In this document: positions 10,601 through 20,525 of the stretch, piece after piece | Layout of the letters: each line of letters starts with the position of its first letter | Position numbering within the stretch: the stretch's first letter is position 1 | Assembly: GCA_036244855.1 (NCBI GenBank) | Contig: BQKZ01003085.1 | Location: 27,340-49,620 of the forward strand | Direction: 5' to 3' | Length of the DNA stretch: 22,281 nucleotides | Origin: Temnopleurus reevesii | Taxonomy: Eukaryota > Echinodermata > Echinoidea > Temnopleuroida > Temnopleuridae | Translations under genes and position numbers: made by a program | Notes under the pieces: model-generated | The model's input: only the letters and a program-made list of their open reading frames with translations | Database searches by the model: none | What the model was told of the DNA's origin: nothing

Positions 10601-13600
10601 CTAAATGAGAGCTAGACACGGGTTCATTCGAAGATTCCAAATGCTCGCGCACGTTCGAGAACTGCTCCAAGACTTCATCAATAGGAGGATCTTTGGAATC
10701 CAGACCAAGAAATTGCTCTACATCCGATGGGAGCTTCCACTCTCTTGATTTGTCCACAACATTTGAAGCACTGCTGACTAGATACTTTCTTGAATGTGCA
10801 TACATTTTACTGGCTGATGAGTATGCCGAAGAGGAGTCGGTTTCTATCCATGGTAGGTATGCGTCCCTGTGGTTTACTTGAAGGATAGGCAAAAACGCTA
10901 CTTGCTTTAGACTTTCTTTCAGGTTATCTTGGCCATTCCACTTATTTATCCTCAGTCTCGCTGACAGGTACTTCAGTGCTGCATAGCATCTTTTCTGTGC
11001 TATTTCTGGATAGATTGAGTGAAGAGCTGGAATAGTTTGGCATCGATCTACAAAGACATCCTCATGCATATCATGCTCTATCATTCCAAGGTCACAGAGG
11101 GCTTTAAGTGAGACGAGAGATCTGAATTCTTTTAAGGGGAACACTTTATCAAACTCAGAGTACAAGGGTGCAGCTTTACCACTTGGATGGACAAGATCAC
11201 AAGGTTTCTTCAATACATCTCCTCCTGCGATTGGTATGCATTCAACATCTTTCAGTTTCCCTCGGAGATTGTGTCCGCTTGAATGGAGAGCAAACAGCAC
11301 AAGCCGATTTCTCACCTCTGCTGGTATACGACTGATCTGTGGAAGAAAGACTTCGTCGAAGAACCGGTTGAAATCATAAGTTCTTTCAAGGACCTCACAC
11401 TTTACACCTACTCTCTCAAAGGCTCTCCACGTTTTCTCACTCAATGAAATAACTTCTGATGTGAGATGAGCCTGGAGCACATTTGTCACAGCATCCCTGA
11501 TGGTCTCCTCTTCTTGAACTTCTTCACCAAGGAACATCACATCTGAGAATTTGTGAAGGTTCCCTTCTTTCCAGAAGACGGGTGGTTCGCAGTCATCTAT
11601 TCCACGTACCATTGCCTTATAGAAGGAATCAACGAGGACCGAGCAGTCAGAATTCTTCGCTACTTCATCAACATCAGGCAACAGACTTTCGGGGGTGACC
11701 TTATTCCTGTACTTCTTGACCACCTGCTGAAGAAACTTTTTGTCTGTCATGAGTGAAATATATGCTCTGCAAATCACATCGGAAAGGAGTATGTGGTTCC
11801 ATTTCTCAGATATCAATTTAGAGCTGGGATCTGGGACACATAGACTTCGTCTATCCTCTTTCACGGCAAAAGACCCATTGATATGTACCGGAAGGTTGCT
11901 AGGAATTGCAAGAGGAAGAAAGCAGAACATCTTGTTCTTTGCAGGAGATTTCTGCGAGGAACGGAAGGGGAATGCTATTGAGCCTTCTGAAGATAGTCCA
12001 CACTCTTTTCCTTCAGAACTTTGTGCAAGTACTGCTGCACGTTTCGAAGTATTGCATGTTACCTTTACAGTTGTTAAATGTCCGTTAACAGACTTGTTTG
12101 GCTGAGACAACACTTTCTTTCCCAGTGGAGTCATTTTACATCTGGCAGACTCAGTAGACACATCAATACCTTTATCTATCTTCCTGGTCGAATCAACAGT
12201 TTTCACTACACTGAATAGCTCCTCAGCATCTACAGCATTGATGGAATGTTCTGAAAGGTAGAATACAGAAACCTTTGCTATTTGTTTGGTAAACATCAAA
12301 AGGTTCGGAGATGATTCCCATATCTGTTCCATCAAGTTGATCAATTTCTTCCCATCGTAGCTTTCCTTGCATATGTCGCTCTTCTGTGCAGCTTCCTTTG
12401 AACGGAGAGGAAGTCTGAAGACTGTACCAAAGTAGTGAAATGACTCAGTTTCGCTGGTAAAGTCAAGTCCAAACACTCCATCGTATGGCTTGAACTGGTC
12501 TGGGAATCTCCTGAGTTGTTTGGTGCTGTTCAGCTTGAGACGAACACCTGGCTGACTCTTGTTGTGGAGAACATTCCCAAGGTGTGTGGTATGAGGATCA
12601 AAGATCTGCATGTACTCCCGACTGACAAAACTAGGAACATCTGTGATGTGGTACACCGAGTTAAAGCCAGTTCCGAACTTTCCAATCTTCTTGGTGTCCT
12701 TTTCTTTGGTGCGCCCTCCAAGACGAAGAATGTTAGCAAAGTCCTCGTCATTGAAAACAGCATCATTGTAGACCCACAGAGCTGGACCTTGACAAGATTT
12801 CATCCCAGGATCAAACAACTTCTCTCTTGCACATTCATTTTTCCTCAAGTCAATGAGAAATCTTACTTCATGAGCTCCAGCGTCTTCTGCATTCTGTATC
12901 ATTTCGTGGGCGATAGAGGTGTCCCGATAGTTATTCTTTAGGATATTCCACAGACGCATAGTCAGAGGCTCATTTTGACCAGCTTGATTGAATCCATCCA
13001 GCTCCTCCGAGTCCAGGAGAAGTTGACTGACAGGTCGGACATGTAGGAACCTAGCAAGCTCCAATGAGATTTCAGAATGAACTAAAGTGAAATCCTCTCC
13101 ATCGTCTATGCCTTCATCGTCGGAGCCTTGTTTCAGCCATTCTCTGTCTACATATGCACTCTCTTCAACTGGAATCAAACGACAGTCTTCGTTACGACAA
13201 GGAACAAGCAACCGTCTTTGGGTTTGCTGCGAAAGCCCTCCTGATGAATGCACTTGAAGGTGTTGTAGGATCTGCAATACAAGTTGGCGCTGACTTCGTT
13301 TGAATGTTATATCAGCTTCTTGATCATCACACTTCTTCTTCACCTGGTGCAATATTTCGATGAGTGCCTCTGGATTTCTCTCCATTCTCTTTTCTACACC
13401 TAAACTTTCAAACAGATCTGCAAACTGATCCATGTTTCTGGGAATCGATGCCATATAGGGAGCCAAATCGAAGGGAAGCTTGCTGATGCACATTTTGCTA
13501 GGTGCCATGAAACCATTTCCATTCCATATACAATTCGGTGCTTGTGTCAAGATGACGTTCTTTGCATTCTGGTTCTGGCTAGATTCATCCCTTAGAAACG

Positions 13601-15154
13601 AGTAGATTTCCTTAACGATTGGTATTATATCACTCACGTCTTGACCATTACTTCCTTCTGTATATGTCACACAATGTTCAAGTTGTGACATGATGTCCGA
13701 AAGTATGGGAGAAGGGTAGATCATTCCTATCTTCTTGAATACCCCCGAGAAATTCCTCTTATCATCTTTGGAAACGAAACATTTGGAGGCGCCGCATCTG
13801 AGTGCAGCTTGCTTGGTTTCCACCAGAACTGCATTGGGAATTGACAGTGGAGATGAAGACTCCCCATACCACTTGATAGCTGAAGGATAATACTCTGGTC
13901 GAGAATGTTTGCATGGAATGCATATTGTTCGCTTCATGCAATAAATGACAGAACTTTGAAGAAGCATTAGGTTCAATTTAAGAAGCTGAAGTAGAGCATA
14001 TGCCTTCTCAGTGCTTTGTGATTCTTCAATAGACCCAATGGTGTTTATCAACTCGTCTGAGGTAACCAGGCTTTGTCCACGCATACCCAGGTCTCGAAAC
14101 ACTACTAGGAAACGGTCTGAATCATACGGTGCAACTGGAAATAATCCCTGAGATGGAAATAGAAGAGAGAGCAATTGATCTCCTGGATCGAGAAGTTCTT
14201 CAGGTGACAACAATGACTTTGACGTTGGGACAAACTTCACATGACGAAGGATATCAAGGTCAGACGTGCAATGAATACGGAAGTCATCCCACCTTTCACT
14301 CATCCACTGCAACACAGCCTGTTTCTCTTCGAAACAGTACAAATGTCCCTTACCGATTTCCTCCAAGACATGTATAATCAGTTGGTATTTTGAAAATAAA
14401 AGAACGTCTAGCTTTTGTAGCAGAATTTTGTACTTCGTACTTCCATCAATCAGGGGCTCTTGCAACTTCAACGGATGAGGAACATCTTTCTTGCTGCATA
14501 CGAAGTACCCATTGCATAGTTCTGCGCTGACAAGTGAGGCTAAACTTCCAGTACCAGGGACTCGTTCAAATAGTGGCAAACGTCTCAGCAAATTCTTTAC
14601 ATTGCGGGATAGGTTTGCTTGAGAAAGATAATGAACAAGGACATATCTATAAACAGAGGATAAGGAAGAGATTTGTTGGATCATGAGTTCATCCTCTGTT
14701 AACAACATGCATTGAACTAAACCCTCTGATGTTGGCTTATTGATGTACTCATCACGCAGGACAGCCGGGTGGTTAAAGATGTAAGATGGACAATTTGTGA
14801 CAGTCACTCCAAGCTTTGGAAGTAGCATTTTAAGATCATTTTTTATTGAGAGAGTGCCTTTGGAAGTCTTGGATATTTTCTGCATGACCCTAGACTTAGA
14901 ACTCAGTGGAAGAAGCGTCTGTTCTTTACCACTCTTGCCTAACCATGGAACAAGAAAGATGCCTTCGAAAAGCTTTAAGTCACTTACACTCTCTATGTAA
15001 AGCATTGACCAGATGGTTTGAAGCCAGGTGTTGAGGGAAGGACCATTCTCGATTTGAGCCCAGGTTCCTTGGTCATCTATCCATGATTTTTCCGTGGTCC
15101 GCAAGAGAGAAGCTACTGCATCAAGAGTCAATGACTTCAGCTGATAGAACCCAT
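7629..15154 (-). CDS. SACS: sacsin homologue, giant exon, part before the in-frame TAG: end of repeat 1, repeats 2 and 3
   Basis: Acceptor CCTTCAG|AT at 15155 is phase-matched to exon B: G plus AT makes GAT, reading STM-D-GFYQLKSLTLDAV, which resembles human sacsin at the same place. About 2,509 codons follow without a break. Repeat 2 opens after an acidic linker (SDDEGIDDGEDF) with FNQAGQNEPLTMRL. Its ATPase motifs are QNAEDAG (near 12,900) and [16 protein letters not shown], followed by FCFLPLAIPSNLPVHINGSF. Repeat 3 has EFGQHEKLTTRIKRILESYP, ELLQNADDAGATEI (near 9,930), IGRYGVGFNAVYQLTD and FCFLPLPIKTGLPVHVHGYF. All three modules keep the Asn and Asp expected to coordinate Mg-ATP. In vertebrates sacsin is a cytoplasmic co-chaperone linked to Hsp70, the proteasome, mitochondria and intermediate filaments; that role here is inferred from homology. 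The segment ends ESLNVYQVENALL, then TAG. No frameshift was found. Confidence 0.93.
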
Positions 15155-16612
15155 CTGAAGGAACAGATACAATTTTTCAAAAAATATTGTTAGTTTCTCT
15201 CTGGTAAAAGTAGTCAACCATGAATGGCTACTTTTAATAATAATAATAAGTTCATTTATATAGCACAATCACTATATGCATATACTCTACTGCGCTTGAT
15301 ACTAGGTACCATATTATTACCCTTGCTATAACTGCTGAGCAAGCCAGTGAGGCGCTCAAACATTCCAAGGAATAAATTCCTGCCAGGTACCCATTTTTCA
15401 CCTGGGTTGAGTGCAGCACAGTGTGGATGAATTTCTTGCTGAAGGAAATCAACGCCATGGGAAGAACTCGAACCGCGGACTTCTGCCTGGTAGGCGAGAG
15501 TCAGAACCACTACACCACAACGCTTCCACTTTTGACAAGGATGAGAATAAATTTATCTGCTTTAGTGAATTCTATACTCATAACTCCAAATATCGCTCAG
15601 AAAAACCTGAATGCAATCTTAAAACACTACCAGTCAGCCAAAGGGTTACCTCTCCGCAAGGTCAGTGCATGGAAAGAAAAAAGGTGACTCAATTCAAAGC
15701 ATTTTGTTAATGCAGATCTATGTTTACCCTTTTCTAAATTTTATGCAAGTTGTATATTCTTCCATACTAAGATATTCTTAGCTGCCAAGATATCAAAAGG
15801 AGCACAAACACTACAATCAATTTTAGATGATTATAGTTCATAAAGAGAGACTTTGGTAGTTTATCGTTTAGATCCATTCTTTCACAATTAAAATAAAGAA
15901 TGAAGGCTGATAAACAATAGCATAAGGAGAAGTTATAATTCGACAGAAAAGAATGTCTTGAGTTTAAGAACACTTGGTTGATAATCTTTTAAGTGTAATA
16001 CTCAATGATGTACTCTGTTCTTCTGCAAAGCTATAGAACAGTCCTTCTGATAAGCCACACACTTGTCTTTCTCAAAGTTCTTCTTATCTTGAGGAATAGT
16101 TTTTTCATCATAATAACGCCGTAATTTGGTTTTGTAAATTCAGAGCATACCCACAAAACATCTAAAACTAGCCATATTCAGAATATCTTTAACCCATATA
16201 TCTAAGGGTATTTCCTCTCTAGACGATTAAGTGTTATTCCAGCAAAATTAGTCCAATTGACCCATTGACTACTGAATTCTTTGACTCCCATAGGCTTTGT
16301 ACAGGGACTACCAGTTCAAGTTGTCTGTGGGCTAATTGAAAATTGTGACTCTTTTTGTGGAACAATGTCAGTAATGTAGAATACATGATGGGGTGATTTC
16401 AGTTCAGGCAATGCCTAAAATGCCATATCTTACATCGATCTTTGCTCACCAAAAAAGAAACATAAACTTTTGACAGGCAGGACTGATTTTTGTTACATAA
16501 AGCTCACCCTTCTGAATATGGGCCATTTTGGGGGAAGAGAGGGAACAATGTATACCGACTATTTTTGCCCTCAAAAAGCTTAACAAATATGAGGAAGGTA
16601 ATGGCATATTAC
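15155..16612 (-). other. SACS: Intron between exon B and the giant exon
   Basis: This 1,458-nt phase-1 intron runs from donor GTAATATG at 16612 to acceptor CTTCAG at 15155. It holds a tRNA-derived SINE at its acceptor end (15235-15527). The rest, about 15530-16600, is AT-rich with no recognised gene or element. The reading frame of exon B happens to run on to 16446 into the intron, but homology to sacsin stops at the donor. Confidence 0.82.
15235..15527 (-). mobile_element. tRNA-derived SINE with TTA-type tail
   Basis: Read on the minus strand, the element starts with a degenerate tRNA-like head. It has an A box TGGTGTAGTGG (15517-15507) and a B box GGTTCGAGTTC (15474-15464), the two parts of an internal RNA polymerase III promoter. 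A body of about 200 bp follows, and the element ends in a TTATTATTATTA tail at 15249-15235. The head most resembles a glycine-type tRNA (CTCGCCTACCAG around the anticodon position), but the T and acceptor stems do not pair well, so it is not a working tRNA gene. A related, broken copy lies at 19850-20033 plus about 20475-20525. Family name not assigned. Confidence 0.75.
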
Positions 16613-18157
16613 CCATGGTGGAGAGGAGCTGATGGAGAGGATGTTCATTCTGTAGTGTCCTGATGAACTTCTGATGACCTCCAGGAACAAGCTCTCGATG
16701 GAACCGAGCTGTTGGTACGTAAATCGTCTTTCCAGAACTTGAGAAACGCTCAAAACTGCCATCATCGAGAGGCAGAAGACACAGTCCTTCAAGATCTTGG
16801 ATAGCATCGTCTTGTAGGATGTATTCAAGGATCAGCAGCTTTTCATCAGCATCAAGTTTTCCCAGAATGGAAGGATCTTCACGAAGGCAGCGACAAAGGG
16901 TAGCTGAAGACACATAGGACGTGTGGTCCCTGTAGAACTTCTGGATGGCCTGTTTGCATACATTGGGTACACTTGCATGAGCAATGCCTTTGAGGTCAAA
17001 GCACTTGAGAATTGCCTTCTTCATATCTTCTCCCACTGTCAATTCATCAAAGTGTACATCTGCAACCTTCAGCCATCCTTTCTTCTCACTGTGTATGACG
17101 GCTTCCTTGAAGAACTCATTGTAGAATGGCTCAAGAAGAACCTTCCAGTTGCTCTTGACCGCTTCGTGATCTGGCCATGCATGATATATGCATTCTACAC
17201 TCAGACTCTGCTGAGATGTGTGTAGACTGATGGCATGCTTAACAGCATTGATGTAGGCCATGGGAATGACTTCGCTGGCAAGTAGTTTGTTCCATTGCGC
17301 TGGAGCATCAGTTTGGTCCGGGCCAGGCCACTTGATTCCCCGACGGTCACTGTTGACACCAAAGAATCCATGGACATGTACAGGTAAACCCGTTGAACTC
17401 TCTTCACCAGGTGGCAGAGGAAGAAAGCAGAACAATCTACCAATATTGATGACCTCTTCTTCATCATCGTAGGGCTTGGAAGAATGTATGGGGATAGCTA
17501 CAGCACCCCATGGAAGATGATTCTGTTGCTGAGCCAATACTGCAAGTTCTTGAGACATGCCATCACCGGCAATTAGATGACTGACAATCCAGCGTTGAGA
17601 CCTTGATGTGCCCTGTGACTCGGTAGTAAATGTGACACTATTTGTCCTCTCTATTGACCCACGGGATGTATTGTGTTCAAAGTAGTATGCTTCAAGACGT
17701 GATGAAAATTCACTTGGGTTTCTTGATTCATCTTCATCCAGCTTTCGTTCGACCTGTATGACAAGTAGTGGGTCTTGCTGACCTTGAGGACGCTTCAACA
17801 CTTCAATCTTATGTAACTTTCGGAGGAACAGCATCACAACATCTGCGTCCACCTGGAAGGCATCAAGCAGCTCATTTATCTTGTCCTCATAGTTGTATGT
17901 TTTATCACTCAGCTCACTGGGGGTGAACCGAAGCGGGAATCGAAAGAGCGTGCCATCGAACTCCCCAGTAGCTATTCCTCCTTCTACACCTAGGAAGATG
18001 TTGTGATACGGCTCACACTGGTCTTCACATTGTGAGAAAATATGGTTGGAGTCGAGACGAAATCGGAAACCGGTTCTGGTTTAACGGCCCTCGGGGAAAT
18101 GTTCCTCCAAGGGATCAATAAATCCCAACCATCTGTCACTCATGAGACTTGGTAGAT
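16613..18157 (-). CDS. SACS: sacsin homologue, exon B: rest of first ATPase module and repeat 1 (contains in-frame TAA)
   Basis: The exon continues sacsin repeat 1. The acceptor TTTTTCAG|AT lies at 18158 and the donor ATGG|GTAATATG gives an intron starting at 16612. Length is 1,545 nt, a multiple of three, with phase-1 borders on both sides. It begins DLPSLMSDRW, the segment that follows VYHIT in the family, then runs FDGTLFRFPLRF, a segment that recurs in sacsin-type ATPase modules. It reaches FCFLPLPPGEESSTGLPVH with a nearby FFGVNSDRR; related versions recur in repeats 2 and 3. An in-frame TAA at 18083-18081 sits after FPEGR and before TRTGFRFRLDS. Sequence on both sides aligns with sacsin without a gap that would suggest an intron, so the stop looks like a point substitution. 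Downstream of the stop the frame is open to the donor. A shorter gene model might start at a Met after the stop, but would lack the ATP-binding motif. Confidence 0.88.
18081..18083 (-). other. SACS: In-frame TAA within exon B of the sacsin homologue
   Basis: Codons on the minus strand read GAG GGC CGT TAA ACC AGA ACC, giving PEGR, stop, TRTGFRFRLDS. Flanking residues on both sides are in one frame and belong to the same module, so no insertion or deletion is needed. The codon is one base from CAA (Gln) or AAA (Lys). It is codon 112 of the visible coding sequence. The longest GT-AG segment that could excise it locally is about 10 nt, too short for an intron. Confidence 0.85.
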
Positions 18158-18221
18158 CTGAAAAAGCACAAGTTAGAATTAGAAGCAAATTTAATCAAAA
18201 TCTCAACAAGTTATTGTGGTC

Positions 18222-18407
18222 ACCTGGGCGGTGTTTCACTAAGTTACGAAAGACTTTAAGAAAGACTTTACGCACGACTGGTATCAGTTCTTCTGCTGAA
18301 TGATCGAGAGTCGTATACTTATAACACACTCATAAACATGCTTTAGTATTTCTTACAGTCGTGGGTAACTTTAAGAAAGAACGATTTCGTGAAACACAGC
18401 CCTGGGT
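18222..18407. mobile_element. MITE-like element with long imperfect terminal inverted repeats
   Basis: The left end reads ACCTGGGCGGTGTTTCAC and continues through GACTTTAAGAAAGAC and ACGCACGACTG to 18280. The reverse complement of the right end (18407-18356) reads ACCCAGGGCTGTGTTTCACG, then TTCTTTCTTAAAGTTACCC and ACGACTG. The arms of about 50 bp therefore match with a few changes and small gaps. Length is about 186 bp and there is no open frame, so it would be a non-autonomous DNA transposon. Ends resembling GTGTTTCACGAAA are, from general knowledge, frequent in marine invertebrate repeats. No clear target-site duplication was seen. Confidence 0.7.
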
Positions 18408-19030
18408 ATAAAAAAGGAGGAACTTTGCCAATAAAAGAAAATGAGCACTACAACCAACTTGCAATACAGTGCTGGTATTTTCAAGTTTCAGCGCTGCAAT
18501 TACAATAGTGTAACTTTGACTATGAAATTGTATCACTCTTCTTTGAACAAAACATTTATTTTTATGTGAATGAAGTTTGATAAATTTAAAAGCTGGGGCT
18601 GGGCCAGAAAAATCTAATTTCAATTAAAATTAGAGCATTTACAAAAGTTTGAAGTCGATGCGCCCAGAAAGGTCTTCATCTATCTTTGGTGGCGAGACGA
18701 AATTTTTTTTTTAGTTTGAAACTAGATGAATCCTCGACCGCGCACGGTCGAGATGCCTCCGCCATCACGCAATCAGAAAGATATGTACAGCTTGTTTGTT
18801 CCATGCCATCAGAAATAAAAAACATTTTACAAATTTTGGGCACTGCGACCTTTGACCCTGTGAAGCCCAAAATCACATCAGTTCTTCTCCATATGCTTAT
18901 ACATAATTGAGCTACATACTGTAAGTTTGAAAGAAATTGGTTCAATTTTTCTGTTATAAGTTATAACAATAATGAGCTTTATCAGGTAATTATGTACAAA
19001 TTTTTTCTGCTTGGTGACCTTTAACCTTTT

Positions 19031-19449
19031 GTTACTAGTCTTTCACTGCTTACGTGGAAGTGCCCCGGAATATAATATAAATCTGCTGATACCTTACAAT
19101 CCTGCTAGACGGCTGAGATCATCTGATTCTAAACTGCTCACTGTTCCGAAAACTAAGAAATCATGGGGGGATAGGTCTTTTGCACATGCTGCACCTTATC
19201 TCTGGAATCAATTACCGCAAGAAATACGCGATGTGCAAACTGTTGAATGTTTCAAAAATGCACTCAAAACCCATCTTTTTATAAGTGCTTTCAATAGTAT
19301 CTACACATATATTTCTCATTTCTTATCTATTTGTACTTTTGTTGTTGTACCTATTGCTCTACTCTTTAAATTTTCATGTACTGCGCCTTGAGCACATTAT
19401 TCATGTGGAATCTGGCGCATTAAAAGTACCCCTATTATTATTATTATTA
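19031..19449 (+). mobile_element. 5'-truncated non-LTR retrotransposon, reverse-transcriptase C-terminal tail
   Basis: The frame encodes LVFHCLRGSAPEYNINLL, then GDRSFAHAAPYLWNQLPQEI and FKNALKTHLFISAF, ending at a stop at 19389-19391. This is the well-known C-terminal end of reverse transcriptases in CR1/L2-like LINEs: the AAP-LWN-LP motif and a final FK-LKTHLF. A short 3' UTR follows, with GCGCCTTGAGCAC and CTGGCGCATTAAAAG, then a (TTA)n tail to 19449. Only the last 120 or so codons remain, as expected for 5' truncation during target-primed reverse transcription. It sits inside an older repeat of about 165 bp. It is dead as an element. Exact clade is uncertain. Confidence 0.82.
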
Positions 19450-19716
19450 TTAACCAAAAATCTAATAAGTTCATCCTCACATGCTTATACATACTTGAGC
19501 CAAGTTTTGGTCAAAATCTGTACAGCAGTTCTGAACTTATTGCGGTAGCAAGCTATTGTGGGTGATTTTTTTTGCAAGTTTTGGGGCCCTGTGACCTTTG
19601 ACCTTTGACCCATTGAACCCAAAATCTAATCAGTTCATCCTCCCATGCTTATACATACTTGAGCCAAGTTTGGTCAAAATCCGTCTAGCGGTTCTGAACT
19701 TATCGCGGTAACAAGT

Positions 19717-19774
19717 CCGGACGGACGGACGCACGCACGCACGCACGGATGCACAGACGGACGGACGGACGGAC
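19717..19774. repeat. GGAC/GCAC tetranucleotide microsatellite
   Basis: The run reads CCGGACGGACGGAC, then five GCAC units, then CAGACGGACGGACGGACGGAC. It lies at the end of the repeat of about 165 bp and is likely part of that repeat family. Confidence 0.9.
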
Positions 19775-19849
19775 TACCCGAAAACATAATGCCTCCGGCA
19801 CCACCTTTCGATGGCAGAGGCATAAAAAATACATTCGTTTAAAGCCCCT

Positions 19850-20033
19850 AAAATTAGTTATATATAAGGTCTTTAAGCACCCACAATGTATGATAACTAT
19901 CCTGGCTTTAGAACTGCAGCGGTTAAGCAGCACGCTGCATTTCAAGGAATAAATACCAGTCAGGTACCAGTTCACATAATCTGTTTCGAGTGCACCACAT
20001 TGGTGTTTGTTTTGCCAAAGGAAATCAATGCCA
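19850..20033 (-). mobile_element. Body of a second, diverged SINE copy
   Basis: The plus-strand sequence CAAGGAATAAATACCAG, then TCAGGTACC, GAGTGCA and AAGGAAATCAATGCC matches 15366-15456 (CAAGGAATAAATTCCTG, CCAGGTACC, GAGTGCA, AAGGAAATCAACGCC) in the same order and spacing. The similarity stops at GCC (20032), exactly where a terminal-inverted-repeat element begins. The head with an identical A box is found about 450 bp further on. No clear TTA tail remains at its far end. Confidence 0.65.
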
Positions 20034-20187
20034 GGGCCGAGAAACATAAAGGTTTGCGATTAATTTTAAAACGTAATTCTCATTGGAATTCTTGACAGTC
20101 TACTGAACATAATATTTGCATTCTTCAAAACTCTTGATTGGCCAATTTCAATAGTAATTAATCGTAAACCTTTATGTTACTGGGCCC
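20034..20187. mobile_element. Short inverted-repeat element, 154 bp with 32-bp ends
   Basis: The left arm at 20034-20065 and the right arm at 20156-20187 are reverse complements at 29 of 32 positions. Both arms contain AACATAAAGGTTT followed by CGATTAATT. The middle is AT-rich without an open frame. This is the structure of a MITE or solo fold-back. It interrupts the SINE copy just left of it. A target-site duplication was not clear. Confidence 0.72.
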
Positions 20188-20198
20188 AGAATTCTCCT

Positions 20199-20316
20199 AG
20201 TCACATAGGAGGCCAGATAAAACATGACTCAACCCGAATCTTTGGCTCAGGGGCAGTTAACTGTAATTGAACAAGAGTTGAGTCGAATCGTATTGCTTCC
20301 CGGTTTCTATGTGACT
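20199..20316. repeat. Nested fold-back sequence
   Basis: Three inverted pairs are nested about one centre: AGTCACATAG (20199-20208) with CTATGTGACT (20307-20316), GACTCAAC (20226-20233) with GTTGAGTC (20277-20284), and a palindrome CAGTTAACTG (20254-20263). The arms are separated by unpaired stretches. It may be a decayed MITE or a second part of the neighbouring insertion. Confidence 0.6.
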
Positions 20317-20328
20317 GATCGGGCATTA

Positions 20329-20449
20329 GCTATCCACTTCTTCTTAAGACGTCTTTTACAATCCTATTAGGATAGGCGTATCAACGTTTGCGTCTATGGT
20401 AAGAAGTTTGTACAAGAAGTGAAGACGTCTGAGCAAAAAGAAGATAGCC
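20329..20449. repeat. Imperfect fold-back sequence with GCTATC...GATAGC ends
   Basis: GCTATC at 20329-20334 pairs with GATAGC at 20444-20449. The palindromic octamer AGACGTCT occurs near both ends (20347-20354 and 20423-20430), and CACTTCTT on the left mirrors AAGAAGTG on the right. It is probably a small non-autonomous element or its remains. The borders are approximate. Confidence 0.5.
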
Positions 20450-20474
20450 CAAGACCATTTGTGCAATTTGCCCC

Positions 20475-20525
20475 TAGTTATAGGCCAGAGTCGGAGCCAC
20501 TACACCATGATGTTTCCTGCACTTT
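20475..20525 (-). mobile_element. tRNA-like head of the interrupted SINE copy
   Basis: The minus strand reads CATGGTGTAGTGGCTCCGAC, then TCTGGCC. The A box TGGTGTAGTGG (20507-20497) is identical to the one in the complete copy, and the GACTCT(C/G)GCCTA that follows also matches. The B box region is missing, replaced by sequence next to the inverted-repeat cluster. This suggests insertion with loss of part of the head. Confidence 0.6.

Larger units (their letters stand above)
18826..19815. repeat. Repeat with units of about 165 bp, split by a retrotransposon insertion
   Basis: Units share a GACCTTTGACC-type block, CCCAAAATCTAATCAG, TTCATCCTC, ATGCTTATACATA, GAGCCAAGTTT and TTCTGAACTTATCGCGG. 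The ATGCTTATACATA landmark (ATGCTTATACATAA in copy 1) falls near 18893, 19481 and 19645. The last two are 164 bp apart. The first two are 588 bp apart, which becomes about 169 once the 419-bp retrotransposon insert is removed. The array runs into a GGAC/GCAC microsatellite and ends near a GCCTCCGGCACCACC motif and AGAGGCATAAAA. Similar sequence is common in marine invertebrate genomes from general knowledge; the class is not assigned. Confidence 0.7.

Noticed and set aside
12516..12941. Plus-strand open frame of 141 codons antisense to the sacsin exon
   Set aside because: It is the shadow of the conserved ATPase coding strand, with no homology of its own.
15456..15527. Functional tRNA-Gly gene
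   Set aside because: A and B boxes are present, but the T stem and acceptor stem do not pair and the sequence runs into a SINE body with a TTA tail.
15411..15710. Plus-strand open frame of 99 codons
   Set aside because: It is antisense to the SINE head and body and runs into intron sequence.
16446..16612. Extension of exon B past 16613
   Set aside because: The frame stays open by chance, but sacsin similarity stops at the GTAATATG donor, and the phase matches the giant exon exactly at that donor.
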